Shown in pieces: positions 16,279-23,617 of a stretch of 64,000 nt of DNA (within the stretch, counting starts at the first letter, position 1; each line of letters starts with the position of its first letter). Below the pieces are notes generated by a model. That model searched no databases. It was not told the DNA's origin and saw only the letters and a program-made list of their open reading frames with translations. The translations under genes were made by a program, and so were the position numbers. The stretch is taken from the NCBI GenBank assembly GCA_035699745.1, contig DASSPH010000010.1, positions 1-64,000 on the forward strand, written 5' to 3'. Origin of the DNA: Vicinamibacterales bacterium (GTDB lineage: Bacteria; Acidobacteriota; Vicinamibacteria; Vicinamibacterales; 2-12-FULL-66-21).

Positions 16279-17492
16279 AGCTCCCGCACGCCGTGGCTGC
16301 GGACCAGGAAGTAGAGCGCGACGCCGACAATGAGCACCCCGTTGACGGCGAGCACCGCCGGCGCCGAGGTCCAGCTCGCGGCGTAGCCCGCGGCGAGGCT
16401 GCCAAGCGGCATCCCGCCGCGGAACGCCACCATGTAGATGCTCATCACGCGGCCGCGCAGATGGTCAGGGACGATCAGCTGCACCAGCGACGCCGTCATC
16501 GAGAACGTCATCAGCAGCGTGGCGCCGGTGAGGAAGAGCAGCAGGTTGCTCAGCCACGGCACCCGCGACAGCGCGAACGCGGTGACCAGCGCGCCGAACA
16601 GCGCGAGAATCGTCAGCAGCGTCCAGCCCATGTGACGGAAGCGTCCGAGCCACGCCGTCACCAGGGCGCCGCAGACCGCGCCGGCGCCTGAATACGCCAT
16701 CATGTGGCTGAAGCGGTTGATGTCGCCGCCGAACACATCCTTCGCGAACACCGGCAGGAACGTCAGCAGCGGCAGGCCGAGAAACGTCGTCAGGCCGCCG
16801 AGCGCGGTGAGCGCCACGATCGCCGGCTCCCCTCTGGCGTAGCGCAGGCCGCCGCGCAGCTCGTCGAGCAGCGGCTTCTGCCCGGCGGGCTTGACGTGCG
16901 CGTGCGCGAGGCCGAGCAGCGCGAAAATCACCACCAGAAACGACAGCCCGTTCAGGCCGAAGCAGACGGCGCTGCCCCATGCCGCCAGCGTCGCGCCGGC
17001 GAGCAGCGGCCCGATCACCCGCGCCAGGTTGAACTGGATCGAGTTGAGCGCGATCGCGTTGGGCAGATCCTTCTTCTCGACCAGCGAGGGAATCAGCGCC
17101 TGATATGCCGGGCCGCCGAACGCCTGCCCGAGACCGGCGACGAACGACAGCGCGAGGATCCAGGCGACGTGCACCGCGTCGAAGAACACCAGCGCCGCGA
17201 GCGTGAACGCGGTCGACATCTGCACGATCTGCGATCCGATCAGCACCTGGCGGCGATCGTGGCGATCGGCGACGACGCCGCCGACGAGCGTCAGCAGCAG
17301 GATTGGCAGCTGGCCGAGAAAATCGTCGAGCCCGAGGTAGAACGACGACCCGGTCAGGTCGAAGACCAGCCACGCCTGAGCCACCTTCTGCATCCAGTTG
17401 CCGACGGTGGAGGTGAAAGCGCCGAGCCAGAGAATCCGGAAGTCGCGATAGCGGAAGGCGGCGAGGGCGCGGCTGACGACGGCGTGCAACAA
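16275..17492 (-). CDS. MFS transporter (MFS_3/EntS-like exporter)
   Basis: 405 residues with twelve predicted helices. Motifs of the EntS-like MFS_3 family are FRYRDFRILWLGAFTSTVGNWMQ at the N-terminus and the loop GGVVADRHDRRQVLIGS, a variant of the MFS motif A, between helices 2 and 3. Such proteins export siderophores or drugs by proton antiport across the inner membrane. The frame opens with two consecutive TTG codons (17492, 17489); no ATG or GTG fits the conserved N-terminus, so a TTG start is likely. It is divergent from imuA, sharing an 88-base control region. Substrate unknown. Confidence 0.82.
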   Translation of the reverse strand: MLHAVVSRALAAFRYRDFRILWLGAFTSTVGNWMQKVAQAWLVFDLTGSSFYLGLDDFLGQLPILLLTLVGGVVADRHDRRQVLIGSQIVQMSTAFTLAALVFFDAVHVAWILALSFVAGLGQAFGGPAYQALIPSLVEKKDLPNAIALNSIQFNLARVIGPLLAGATLAAWGSAVCFGLNGLSFLVVIFALLGLAHAHVKPAGQKPLLDELRGGLRYARGEPAIVALTALGGLTTFLGLPLLTFLPVFAKDVFGGDINRFSHMMAYSGAGAVCGALVTAWLGRFRHMGWTLLTILALFGALVTAFALSRVPWLSNLLLFLTGATLLMTFSMTASLVQLIVPDHLRGRVMSIYMVAFRGGMPLGSLAAGYAASWTSAPAVLAVNGVLIVGVALYFLVRSHGVREL

Positions 17493-17523
17493 ACCGCACT
17501 TATTCTACAACTTAGCGCGATGC

Positions 17524-17552
17524 TTGATCGGCGTCTGGTCCGGGCATATACT
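17524..17552 (+). promoter_or_regulatory. Sigma-70-type promoter of the imuA-imuB-dnaE2 cassette
   Basis: TTGATC (17524-17529) and TATACT (17547-17552) are separated by 17 bases. The start point would be near 17559, about 20 bases before the chosen imuA ATG. imuA cassettes are usually LexA-repressed (family knowledge), but no CTGT-N8-ACAG, GAAC-N4-GTTC or GTTC-N7-GTTC operator is visible here, so the operator is either of another type or absent. Confidence 0.6.
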
Positions 17553-17580
17553 GCGCCTCGGAAGGCGAAGAAAAAGCGAA

Positions 17581-18264
17581 ATGCGAGCCGCCCTCGAATC
17601 CCTCCTGCGCGCCCGGAAGCTCGACGTGACGTTGACGCTCCCTGACGAGGCGCCGCCGCCGGACCGGTTCGCGCCGACCGGGGATGCGCCGCTCGACGCC
17701 GCGCTCGGGGGGGGATTGCGGCGCGGCCACGTGTCGGAGATCGTCGGCGCGCCGTCGACCGGGCGCACATCGCTGATGGTGCGGGCGCTGGCGGCCGCGG
17801 CCGATCGCGGCGAGGCCGTGGCGCTGGCGGATGCCCGCGATACGTTCGATCCGGCGAGCGCGGCGGCGCACGGGCTGGCGCTGGCGCGGCTGCTCTGGGT
17901 CCGCCCCTCGCTGTCGACGGCGGCGGCGGCGGATGTCGAGGCCACGCGCGCGCTGAAGGCGTTCTCGCTGATGCTGCAGGCGGGCGGGTTCGGGCTCGTG
18001 GTGCTGGACCTGGCCGACGTCCCGCTCGCGGTGCTGCGCCGGTGTCCGTGGTACCGCACGTCCGCCACCTGGATGCGCCTCGCGCGCAGCGTCGAAGGCA
18101 CCGACACGGTGGCGCTGGTCGTGGGCGGCGAGCACGTCGCGCGCAGTTCGGGCGGGGCGACGATCGCGTGCGACGCGGTGCCCGGCCGCTGGCAGGGGAC
18201 CGCCGATCGCGCGCGCGTCTTCGCCGGCGTGGATCCATCCCCGCGCGTGGTATCGGCGCGATGA
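17581..18264 (+). CDS. imuA: ImuA-like RecA-fold accessory protein of the mutasome
   Basis: 227 residues. A RecA-like domain starts at LDAALGGGLRRGHVSEIVG. The P-loop position reads GAPSTGRTS, with Arg in place of the Walker A Lys, so ATP hydrolysis may be weak or lost. A long Ala-rich middle and LVVLDLADVPLAVLRR (Walker B-like) follow. ImuA recruits or regulates ImuB and DnaE2 in damage-induced mutagenesis (family knowledge). The stop overlaps the imuB start (ATGA), which together with the downstream genes makes the assignment firm. An upstream in-frame ATG at 17524 lies inside the -35 box and is unlikely. The ribosome site is weak. Confidence 0.82.
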   Translation: MRAALESLLRARKLDVTLTLPDEAPPPDRFAPTGDAPLDAALGGGLRRGHVSEIVGAPSTGRTSLMVRALAAAADRGEAVALADARDTFDPASAAAHGLALARLLWVRPSLSTAAAADVEATRALKAFSLMLQAGGFGLVVLDLADVPLAVLRRCPWYRTSATWMRLARSVEGTDTVALVVGGEHVARSSGGATIACDAVPGRWQGTADRARVFAGVDPSPRVVSAR

Positions 18265-19961
18265 CCGTCCCGTCGTACGACGATCTGACACCCGGAATCC
18301 CGGATGTCCTCGACGCCGATACCGCGCAGCGGCTGACCTCGGTGCTGCGCGAGCTGCCGGCTGCCGGCGGCCGGCTTCCAGCTTCCGGCGGCCGGCTTCC
18401 GGCTGCCGGCGGCCGGCTTCCGGCGGCCGGCTTCTTTGCGTGCTTACGGCTGGCAGACGTGGACGCCGGGAGCCGGCCGCTCGAGACCCTGCTCGCCATC
18501 GCGCGCGATTTTTCGCCGCGCGTCCGGCAGGTCGGCGCGCGCGACGTGCTCCTCGACGTGTCCGGGCTCGGGCGGTTGATCGGCGAGCCGGCGGAGATCG
18601 CGCGGCAGCTCACGCGCGCGCTCGACGGCGCGGGGGTGCGCGGCGGCGTGGCGCTGGCGCCGACGCAGACCGTCGCGCGGCTGCTGGCGCATGCGGCAAC
18701 GGCCCACGGGCCGACGCTCCGGCACACCGATCACAACGCCCACGACGATCAACCCCAGGGGCTTTGTGGTCGTCGTGATCTTCGTGGCCTTTGTGCCGGA
18801 GCGTGTGGTCGTGGACCCTGGCTGCAACTGCCCGTCGAACTGCTGCGGGAGCTGGAAGTCCTTCCCCCGGCCATCAACCATCGCGATCGCGATCGGCCGT
18901 ACGAGATCTTCGAGACGTGGGGGATTGCCACGCTCGGCGATCTCGCGGCGCTCCCGGCGGGGGAGCTGTCGTCGCGCCTGGGCCGTCGCGGCGTGGCGCT
19001 GCATCGGCTGGCGCGCGGGCTGGATCCGGCGCCGTTCGTGCCGGACGCGGAGACGCCGCGCTGGATCGGGCGGCTCGAGCTCGAATGGCCGATCGACGCG
19101 CTCGAGCCGCTGTCGTTCGTGTTCGCGCGGCTGCTCGATCCGCTGACCGCCGCGCTGGAGCGCGCCGATCGCGGCGCCGCGGCGATCCGTCTCGAGCTGC
19201 GCCTGACCGATCGCACGACGGAGACGCGGCTGCTGCAGCTCCCCGCCGCGATGCGCGACCCGCGCGTGCTGCGGACGCTGCTGCTGCTCGATCTCGAGTC
19301 GCATCCGCTGTTCGCCGCGGCCAGCGAGGTAATGGTCGACGTCGTGACGATCGAGCTCGACCCCGCGCCGGCTCGCGTCACCCAGTTCTCGCTGCTGCAG
19401 CGCGCGCTGCCGTCGCCGGAAACGCTGTCGACGCTCACCGCGCGCCTGGCGGCGCTGGTCGGCGACGCGCGCGTCGGATCGCCGGTGCTGCTGGATTCCC
19501 ATCGGCCGGATGCATTCGCGATGGCCGGCTTCACACCGGACACGCCCGACCTCGAGCCCGGGCGTGCTGGTGCATCACGCCGCCCGCCGGTTCTCCGCCG
19601 GCAACGCGGTTCCATCGCGCTGCACGTGAGCGTCGAGCACGGACGTCCGGTTCACATCGCGTCATCACGGCGCGGCATTCCGTACGGCGCGATCACGCAG
19701 GCCGCCGGACCGTGGCGCACATCGGGCGGCTGGTGGCTGCCCGGAGCCGAAGTCTCGCCGAAGCCGCGCAGCGGCGCCGGGGACGCAGTCTCGCCAACGC
19801 CGCGACGCCACGCGGCGGACGGAGTCTCGCCGAAGCCGCGGAGCGGCGAAGGCGGATGGAACCGCAACGAGTGGGACGTCGCGCTGACCGGCGGCGCCGT
19901 CTGCCGCATCTATCAGGACCGCGCAACCGACCGGTGGTTTCTCGAGGGCGTCTATGACTGA
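18261..19961 (+). CDS. imuB: ImuB-like Y-family polymerase homolog with in-frame repeat insertions
   Basis: 566 residues. The Y-family core is recognisable: IARDFSPRVRQVGARDVLLDVSGLGRLIG (residues about 75-105), the helix-hairpin region EIFETWGIATLGDLAALP, LGRRGVALHRLARGLDP, and the C-terminal ImuB part ending GAVCRIYQDRATDRWFLEG. ImuB is a catalytically dead polymerase that links DnaE2 to the sliding clamp. Compared with the family, the N-terminal palm segment before FSPRV is much shortened. Three foreign-looking tracts interrupt the frame without breaking it: eleven heptamers at 18357-18433, nonamers around 18763-18798, and three 36-base repeats from 19751 giving 12-residue repeats beginning SPKPRSG. 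It is coupled to imuA by ATGA. dnaE2 follows after another heptamer tract. Confidence 0.85.
   Translation: MTVPSYDDLTPGIPDVLDADTAQRLTSVLRELPAAGGRLPASGGRLPAAGGRLPAAGFFACLRLADVDAGSRPLETLLAIARDFSPRVRQVGARDVLLDVSGLGRLIGEPAEIARQLTRALDGAGVRGGVALAPTQTVARLLAHAATAHGPTLRHTDHNAHDDQPQGLCGRRDLRGLCAGACGRGPWLQLPVELLRELEVLPPAINHRDRDRPYEIFETWGIATLGDLAALPAGELSSRLGRRGVALHRLARGLDPAPFVPDAETPRWIGRLELEWPIDALEPLSFVFARLLDPLTAALERADRGAAAIRLELRLTDRTTETRLLQLPAAMRDPRVLRTLLLLDLESHPLFAAASEVMVDVVTIELDPAPARVTQFSLLQRALPSPETLSTLTARLAALVGDARVGSPVLLDSHRPDAFAMAGFTPDTPDLEPGRAGASRRPPVLRRQRGSIALHVSVEHGRPVHIASSRRGIPYGAITQAAGPWRTSGGWWLPGAEVSPKPRSGAGDAVSPTPRRHAADGVSPKPRSGEGGWNRNEWDVALTGGAVCRIYQDRATDRWFLEGVYD
18357..18433. repeat. Heptamer repeat CCGGCNN inside imuB
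   Basis: Eleven exact units: CCGGCTG, CCGGCGG, CCGGCTT, CCAGCTT, CCGGCGG, CCGGCTT, CCGGCTG, CCGGCGG, CCGGCTT, CCGGCGG, CCGGCTT. Because three heptamers make 21 bases, the protein shows a seven-residue periodicity (GGRLPAA type) near its N-terminus. Loss or gain of one unit would shift the imuB frame. Confidence 0.95.
18763..18798. repeat. Nonamer repeat inside imuB
   Basis: Four 9-base units: TTTGTGGTC, GTCGTGATC, TTCGTGGCC, TTTGTGCCG. The preceding 30 bases hold reverse-oriented copies of similar units (GATCACAAC, GCCCACGAC), so an imperfect inverted repeat spans about 18729-18798. The encoded segment (Cys-, Arg- and Gly-rich) has no counterpart in typical ImuB. Confidence 0.7.
19751..19858. 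repeat. Three 36-base direct repeats inside imuB
   Basis: AGTCTCGCC recurs at 19751, 19787 and 19823, exactly 36 bases apart. Each unit continues with a GC-rich imperfect palindrome (TCGCCGAAGCCGCG...GCGGCGA type). The phase is preserved, giving three 12-residue repeats beginning SPKPRSG, SPTPRRH and SPKPRSG. The units resemble a REP-like palindromic element, but with no copy outside the gene in this window. Confidence 0.85.
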
Positions 19962-19968
19962 CGCCCCG

Positions 19969-20034
19969 CGCACTGACGCACTGCGCACTGACGCACTGCG
20001 CACTGCGCACCGCGCACTGCGCACCGCGCACTGA
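19969..20034. repeat. Heptamer repeat CGCACTG between imuB and dnaE2
   Basis: Nine units of CGCACTG or CGCACCG, two of them extended by an A to 8 bases. The tract fills almost the whole 76-base gap between the imuB stop and the dnaE2 GTG, ending 3 bases before that start codon. It therefore occupies the place of a ribosome binding site, and no Shine-Dalgarno sequence is present. Confidence 0.92.
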
Positions 20035-20037
20035 TCC

Positions 20038-23000
20038 GTGTACATCGAACTGCATACCGCTTCGGCCTTTTCCTTTCTCGACGGCGCGTCGCTGCCCGAA
20101 GCGCTCGTCGAGCGTGCCGCCGCGCTCGGCTATCCGGCGCTCGCGCTGCTCGATCGCGACGGCGTCTACGGCGCGCCGCGTTTCCACCTTGCCGCCAGGA
20201 AAGCGGGGCTGAAAGCCATCATCGGCGCCGAACTGACCGTGGCCGTGTCCGGATCCGGTTGCGGCCGCGATCAGGGACATCTCCTGCGCCTCCCCGTCCT
20301 CGTCGAGTCGGCGCAGGGCTACAAGAATCTCTGCCGGCTGCTCACCACCATGAAGCTGCGGGCGCCGAAAGGGGAAGGGGCGCTGACGCTCGACGAGATG
20401 GACGGCCGCACGAGCGGCCTCATCGCGCTGGCGGGGCGGACGATGCTGAGCGGACCCCGGTTCGGCGTGGGCGGCCTGTTCGATCGGCTGGTCGGCGTGT
20501 TCGGCCGCGCCGGCGCCTGCGTCGAGCTGCAGCGGCACCTGCTCCGCGACGAGGAATCGGACAACCACGCGCTGCGCGATCTCGCCGCCGCGTTCCACCT
20601 GCCGATCGTCGCCACCAACGGCGTCCGCTTCGCCGAGCCGGGGGATCGGCCGCTGTACGACGTGCTCACCTGTATCCGGCACAAGACGACGCTGGCGGCG
20701 GCGGGGCGGCGGCTGACCTGCAACGCCGAGCGCTACCTGAAGACGCCGCAGCAGATGGCGCAGCTGTTCGCCGATCTGCCGGACGCGCTGCACGGCTCGG
20801 GCGAGCTCGCCGATCGGCTGTCCTACACCATGGCGGATCTCGGTTATCGCTTTCCCGAGTATCCGGTGCCGCCGGGGGAGTCGATGGCGTCGTTCCTCCG
20901 CAAGATCACGCAGGCGGGCGCGCGCGAGCGCTACCGCCCGATCGAGCCGCGGCACAGCCGCCAGATCGAGCGCGAGCTGGATCTGATCGAGAAGCTCGAT
21001 CTCGCCGGCTACTTCCTCATCGTCTGGGACATCGTCAACTTCTGCCGGCAGCAGGGCATCCTGGTGCAGGGGCGCGGCTCGGCGGCGAACAGCGCGGTGT
21101 GCTACAGCCTCGGGATCACCGCCGTCGATCCGGTCGGCATGGACCTGCTGTTCGAGCGGTTCCTCTCCGAGCAGCGCGGCGAGTGGCCCGACATCGATCT
21201 CGATCTGCCGAGCGGCGATCGCCGCGAGCGCGTCATCCAGCACGTCTACGAGAAGTACGGGCAGCTGGGGGCGGCGATGACCGCCAACGTGATCACCTAC
21301 CGCGGCCGCAGCGCCGCGCGCGAGGTGGGGAAGGCGTTGTCGATCGAGCCGCAGAGGATCGACCGGCTGGCGAAGGTGATGAATCATTTCGAGTTCGTCG
21401 ATCCCGCGGAGACGCTCGATCGCAATCTGCGCGAGGTGGGGATCGACGGCGCCGCGCCGGACATCCGGCTGTTCGGCGCGCTGTGGCAGCAGATGCAGGA
21501 TCTGCCGCGCCATCTCGGCCAGCATTCCGGCGGCATGGTGATCTGCCAGGGGCGGCTCGACGAGGTGGCGCCGCTCGAGAACGCCTCGATGCCCGGCCGC
21601 GTCGTCATCCAGTGGGACAAGGACGACTGCGCCGACATGGGCATCGTCAAAGTGGATCTGCTGGGGCTCGGGATGATGGCGGTGCTGCAGGATGCGCTGG
21701 AGGTGGTGAACGCGTCCGGGGAGCGGGAAGCGAGGAACGGGGATCGTTTCGAGGTCGTGGGCGCGCCGGAACCTCGAGCCTCGAGCCTCGATCCCCGCCC
21801 CTCGACGCTCGACCTCGCCCACCTGCCGGCGAACGATCCCGCCGTCTACCGCATGCTGCAGGAGGCCGACACGATCGGCATCTTCCAGGTCGAGTCGCGG
21901 GCGCAGATGGCGACGCTGCCGCGGCTGAAGCCGGCGACGTTCTACGACATCGTCGTCGAGGTGGCGATCATCCGGCCGGGGCCGATCGTCGGGCAGATGG
22001 TGCATCCGTATTTGAAGCGGCGGCAGGGGCAGGAGCCGGTGGAATACCCGCATCCGTCGCTGCAGCCGATTCTCGAGCGCACGCTGGGCGTGCCGCTGTT
22101 CCAGGAGCAGTTGCTGCGGATGGCGATGGTCGCGGCGGGCTTCACCGGCGGCGAAGCCGAGGAGCTGCGGCGGGCCTTCGGGTTCAAGCGCTCCGAACGG
22201 CGGATGCAGCAGATCGAGGGGAAGCTGCGCGCCGGGATGGAGCGGCAGGGCATCACCGGCGACGCCGCCGAGCAGATCATCCGATCGATCACGTCGTTCG
22301 CGCTCTACGGGTTTCCCGAGTCGCACGCGGCGAGCTTCGCGCTGCTGGTCTACGCGAGCGCCTACCTCAAGGCGCACTTCCCGGCGGCGTTCTATGCGGC
22401 GATGTTGAACAACCAGTCGATGGGGTTCTATCACCCGTCGACGCTGGTGAAGGATGCGCAGCGCCACGGCGTGCGCTTTGCGCCGATCGACGTGCAGGTC
22501 TCGGACTGGGCCTGCCGCGTCGAGCCGGACGGGCGGGTCAGGCTGGGGCTGATGTATGTGAACGGGTTACGGCGGGAGGCCGGCGATGCAATCGCGGCCG
22601 CCGCCGACACGCAAGGGGCGAGGGACGAGGCGCGAGGAGCGAGGGTCGAGGAGCGAGGACCGGGGCGGTGTCCCAAGTGCGGCTGTGATGATCCCTCCAT
22701 GCTCGAAACGCTGCATACGCATGAGGGGTTCTGCAACGTCTGCTCGCACCTCTGGACCCTCCCAATCGCCAATCCCCAATCCGTCAATCGCCAATCCCCC
22801 AATCGGCAACCGTCGATCGCCACTCGCCCATCGCCACTCGCCAATCGTTTCGAGTCGCTCGATCAGTTGATTCGCCGCTGCGGGCTGCGGCGCGACGAAG
22901 TGGCGACGCTCGCCCAGATCGGCGCGTTGAACGCGTTCGGCCTCGACCGGCGCACGGCGCTCTGGCAGATCGAACAAGCGGTACGGCCGGCCGGCGAGCT

Positions 23001-23490
23001 GTTCGCTGCCGCCGGCGGCGATAACGCCGAACCCCGATCCCGGATCCCCGATCCCCGATCCCCATTGCAGCCGATGACCGTTCCCGAGCGGCTGCTCGCC
23101 GACTATGCGGGAACGAGCCTGACGATCGGGCCGCATCCGATGTCGTTGCGGCGGCCGGAGCTGGCGCTGCGCGGCGTGCTGCGCGCGAGCGATCTGCCGT
23201 CGGGACGGCACGGCCGGCGGGTGCGGGTCGCCGGCGCGGTGATCACGCGGCAGCGTCCGGGAACCGCGAAAGGGTTCGTCTTTCTCACCCTGGAAGACGA
23301 GACGGGGATTGCCAATATCATCGTCCGCCCCGACCTGTTCTCGGCGCAGAAGGCCGTCGTCGTGGGCGAGCCGTACCTGCTGGTGGAAGGCACGCTGCAG
23401 ATTCAGGAAGGAGTGACATCGGTGAAGGCGGAACGATTACACTCTCTCGGTGGCCGAACGCCTGAGGTCGATTCCCACGACTTTCGCTAG
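20038..23490 (+). CDS. dnaE2: Error-prone DNA polymerase DnaE2 (ImuC) with repeat-flanked inserts and a zinc-ribbon-like insert
   Basis: 1150 residues from a GTG; the N-terminus YIELHTASAFSFLDGAS is the PHP-domain start, which fixes the start. The polymerase core contains QGRGSAANSAVCYSLGIT, the catalytic Asp pair at D385/D387 (WPDIDLDLPSGDRRER), QHSGGMVI, and FPESHAASFALLVY; a C-terminal OB fold follows (VAGAVITRQRPGTAKGFVFL). DnaE2 performs damage-induced mutagenic synthesis with ImuA and ImuB. Compared with the family, extra segments lie at about residues 560-600, 858-938 and 995-1012, each coinciding with heptamer tracts. The second insert also encodes Cys878-x2-Cys881 and Cys899-x2-Cys902, a zinc-ribbon-like arrangement. 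All inserts keep the frame open, so the gene looks intact. No ribosome site precedes the GTG. Confidence 0.93.
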   Translation: MYIELHTASAFSFLDGASLPEALVERAAALGYPALALLDRDGVYGAPRFHLAARKAGLKAIIGAELTVAVSGSGCGRDQGHLLRLPVLVESAQGYKNLCRLLTTMKLRAPKGEGALTLDEMDGRTSGLIALAGRTMLSGPRFGVGGLFDRLVGVFGRAGACVELQRHLLRDEESDNHALRDLAAAFHLPIVATNGVRFAEPGDRPLYDVLTCIRHKTTLAAAGRRLTCNAERYLKTPQQMAQLFADLPDALHGSGELADRLSYTMADLGYRFPEYPVPPGESMASFLRKITQAGARERYRPIEPRHSRQIERELDLIEKLDLAGYFLIVWDIVNFCRQQGILVQGRGSAANSAVCYSLGITAVDPVGMDLLFERFLSEQRGEWPDIDLDLPSGDRRERVIQHVYEKYGQLGAAMTANVITYRGRSAAREVGKALSIEPQRIDRLAKVMNHFEFVDPAETLDRNLREVGIDGAAPDIRLFGALWQQMQDLPRHLGQHSGGMVICQGRLDEVAPLENASMPGRVVIQWDKDDCADMGIVKVDLLGLGMMAVLQDALEVVNASGEREARNGDRFEVVGAPEPRASSLDPRPSTLDLAHLPANDPAVYRMLQEADTIGIFQVESRAQMATLPRLKPATFYDIVVEVAIIRPGPIVGQMVHPYLKRRQGQEPVEYPHPSLQPILERTLGVPLFQEQLLRMAMVAAGFTGGEAEELRRAFGFKRSERRMQQIEGKLRAGMERQGITGDAAEQIIRSITSFALYGFPESHAASFALLVYASAYLKAHFPAAFYAAMLNNQSMGFYHPSTLVKDAQRHGVRFAPIDVQVSDWACRVEPDGRVRLGLMYVNGLRREAGDAIAAAADTQGARDEARGARVEERGPGRCPKCGCDDPSMLETLHTHEGFCNVCSHLWTLPIANPQSVNRQSPNRQPSIATRPSPLANRFESLDQLIRRCGLRRDEVATLAQIGALNAFGLDRRTALWQIEQAVRPAGELFAAAGGDNAEPRSRIPDPRSPLQPMTVPERLLADYAGTSLTIGPHPMSLRRPELALRGVLRASDLPSGRHGRRVRVAGAVITRQRPGTAKGFVFLTLEDETGIANIIVRPDLFSAQKAVVVGEPYLLVEGTLQIQEGVTSVKAERLHSLGGRTPEVDSHDFR
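21772..21813. repeat. Heptamer repeat CCTCGAN inside dnaE2
   Basis: Six units: CCTCGAG, CCTCGAG, CCTCGAT, CCCCGCC, CCTCGAC, GCTCGAC. The 50 bases before it (from about 21719) are rich in related reverse-complement fragments. It encodes the extra segment just before LAHLPANDPAVYRML, where DnaE2 homologs have a short junction. Confidence 0.8.
22618..22659. repeat. Heptamer repeat GCGAGGN inside dnaE2
   Basis: Six units: GCGAGGG, ACGAGGC, GCGAGGA, GCGAGGG, TCGAGGA, GCGAGGA. This is the CCTCGNN family in reverse orientation. It lies immediately before the Cys-rich zinc-ribbon-like insert. Confidence 0.85.
22762..22847. repeat. Heptamer repeat CCAATCN inside dnaE2
   Basis: About twelve units, mostly CCAATCG, CCAATCC and CCACTCG, with two 8-base units. 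It follows the zinc-ribbon-like insert and ends just before the conserved fingers/HhH segment FESLDQLIRRCGLRRDE, so the Cys motif is bracketed by two different heptamer tracts. Confidence 0.9.
23032..23066. repeat. Heptamer repeat CCCCGAT inside dnaE2
   Basis: Five units: CCCCGAT, CCCGGAT, CCCCGAT, CCCCGAT, CCCCATT. It is the reverse complement of the GGGATCG heptamer at 11514-11611. It lies between ELFAAAGGDNAE and the conserved MTVPERLLADYAG of the linker to the OB fold. Confidence 0.9.
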
Positions 23491-23617
23491 CCCGTTCCGA
23501 CCCCGTCGTTCGATCAGACAGGCGCGCGGCAGCGGCGCCGCCCACCGGACCGGGTCGCTCCACAGCCCCGACGGTCGGTCAGCTCAGCTGGCCCCGCGCT
23601 TGCACTCCAGACGGCCG

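Noticed and set aside
17493-17580. LexA operator before imuA
   Set aside because: None of the known LexA patterns (CTGT-N8-ACAG, GAAC-N4-GTTC, GTTC-N7-GTTC) is present, although regulation by damage is expected for the cassette.
19751-19858. 36-base repeat as a CRISPR array
   Set aside because: Three copies are directly adjacent with no spacers, lie inside imuB in frame, and no cas genes are present.
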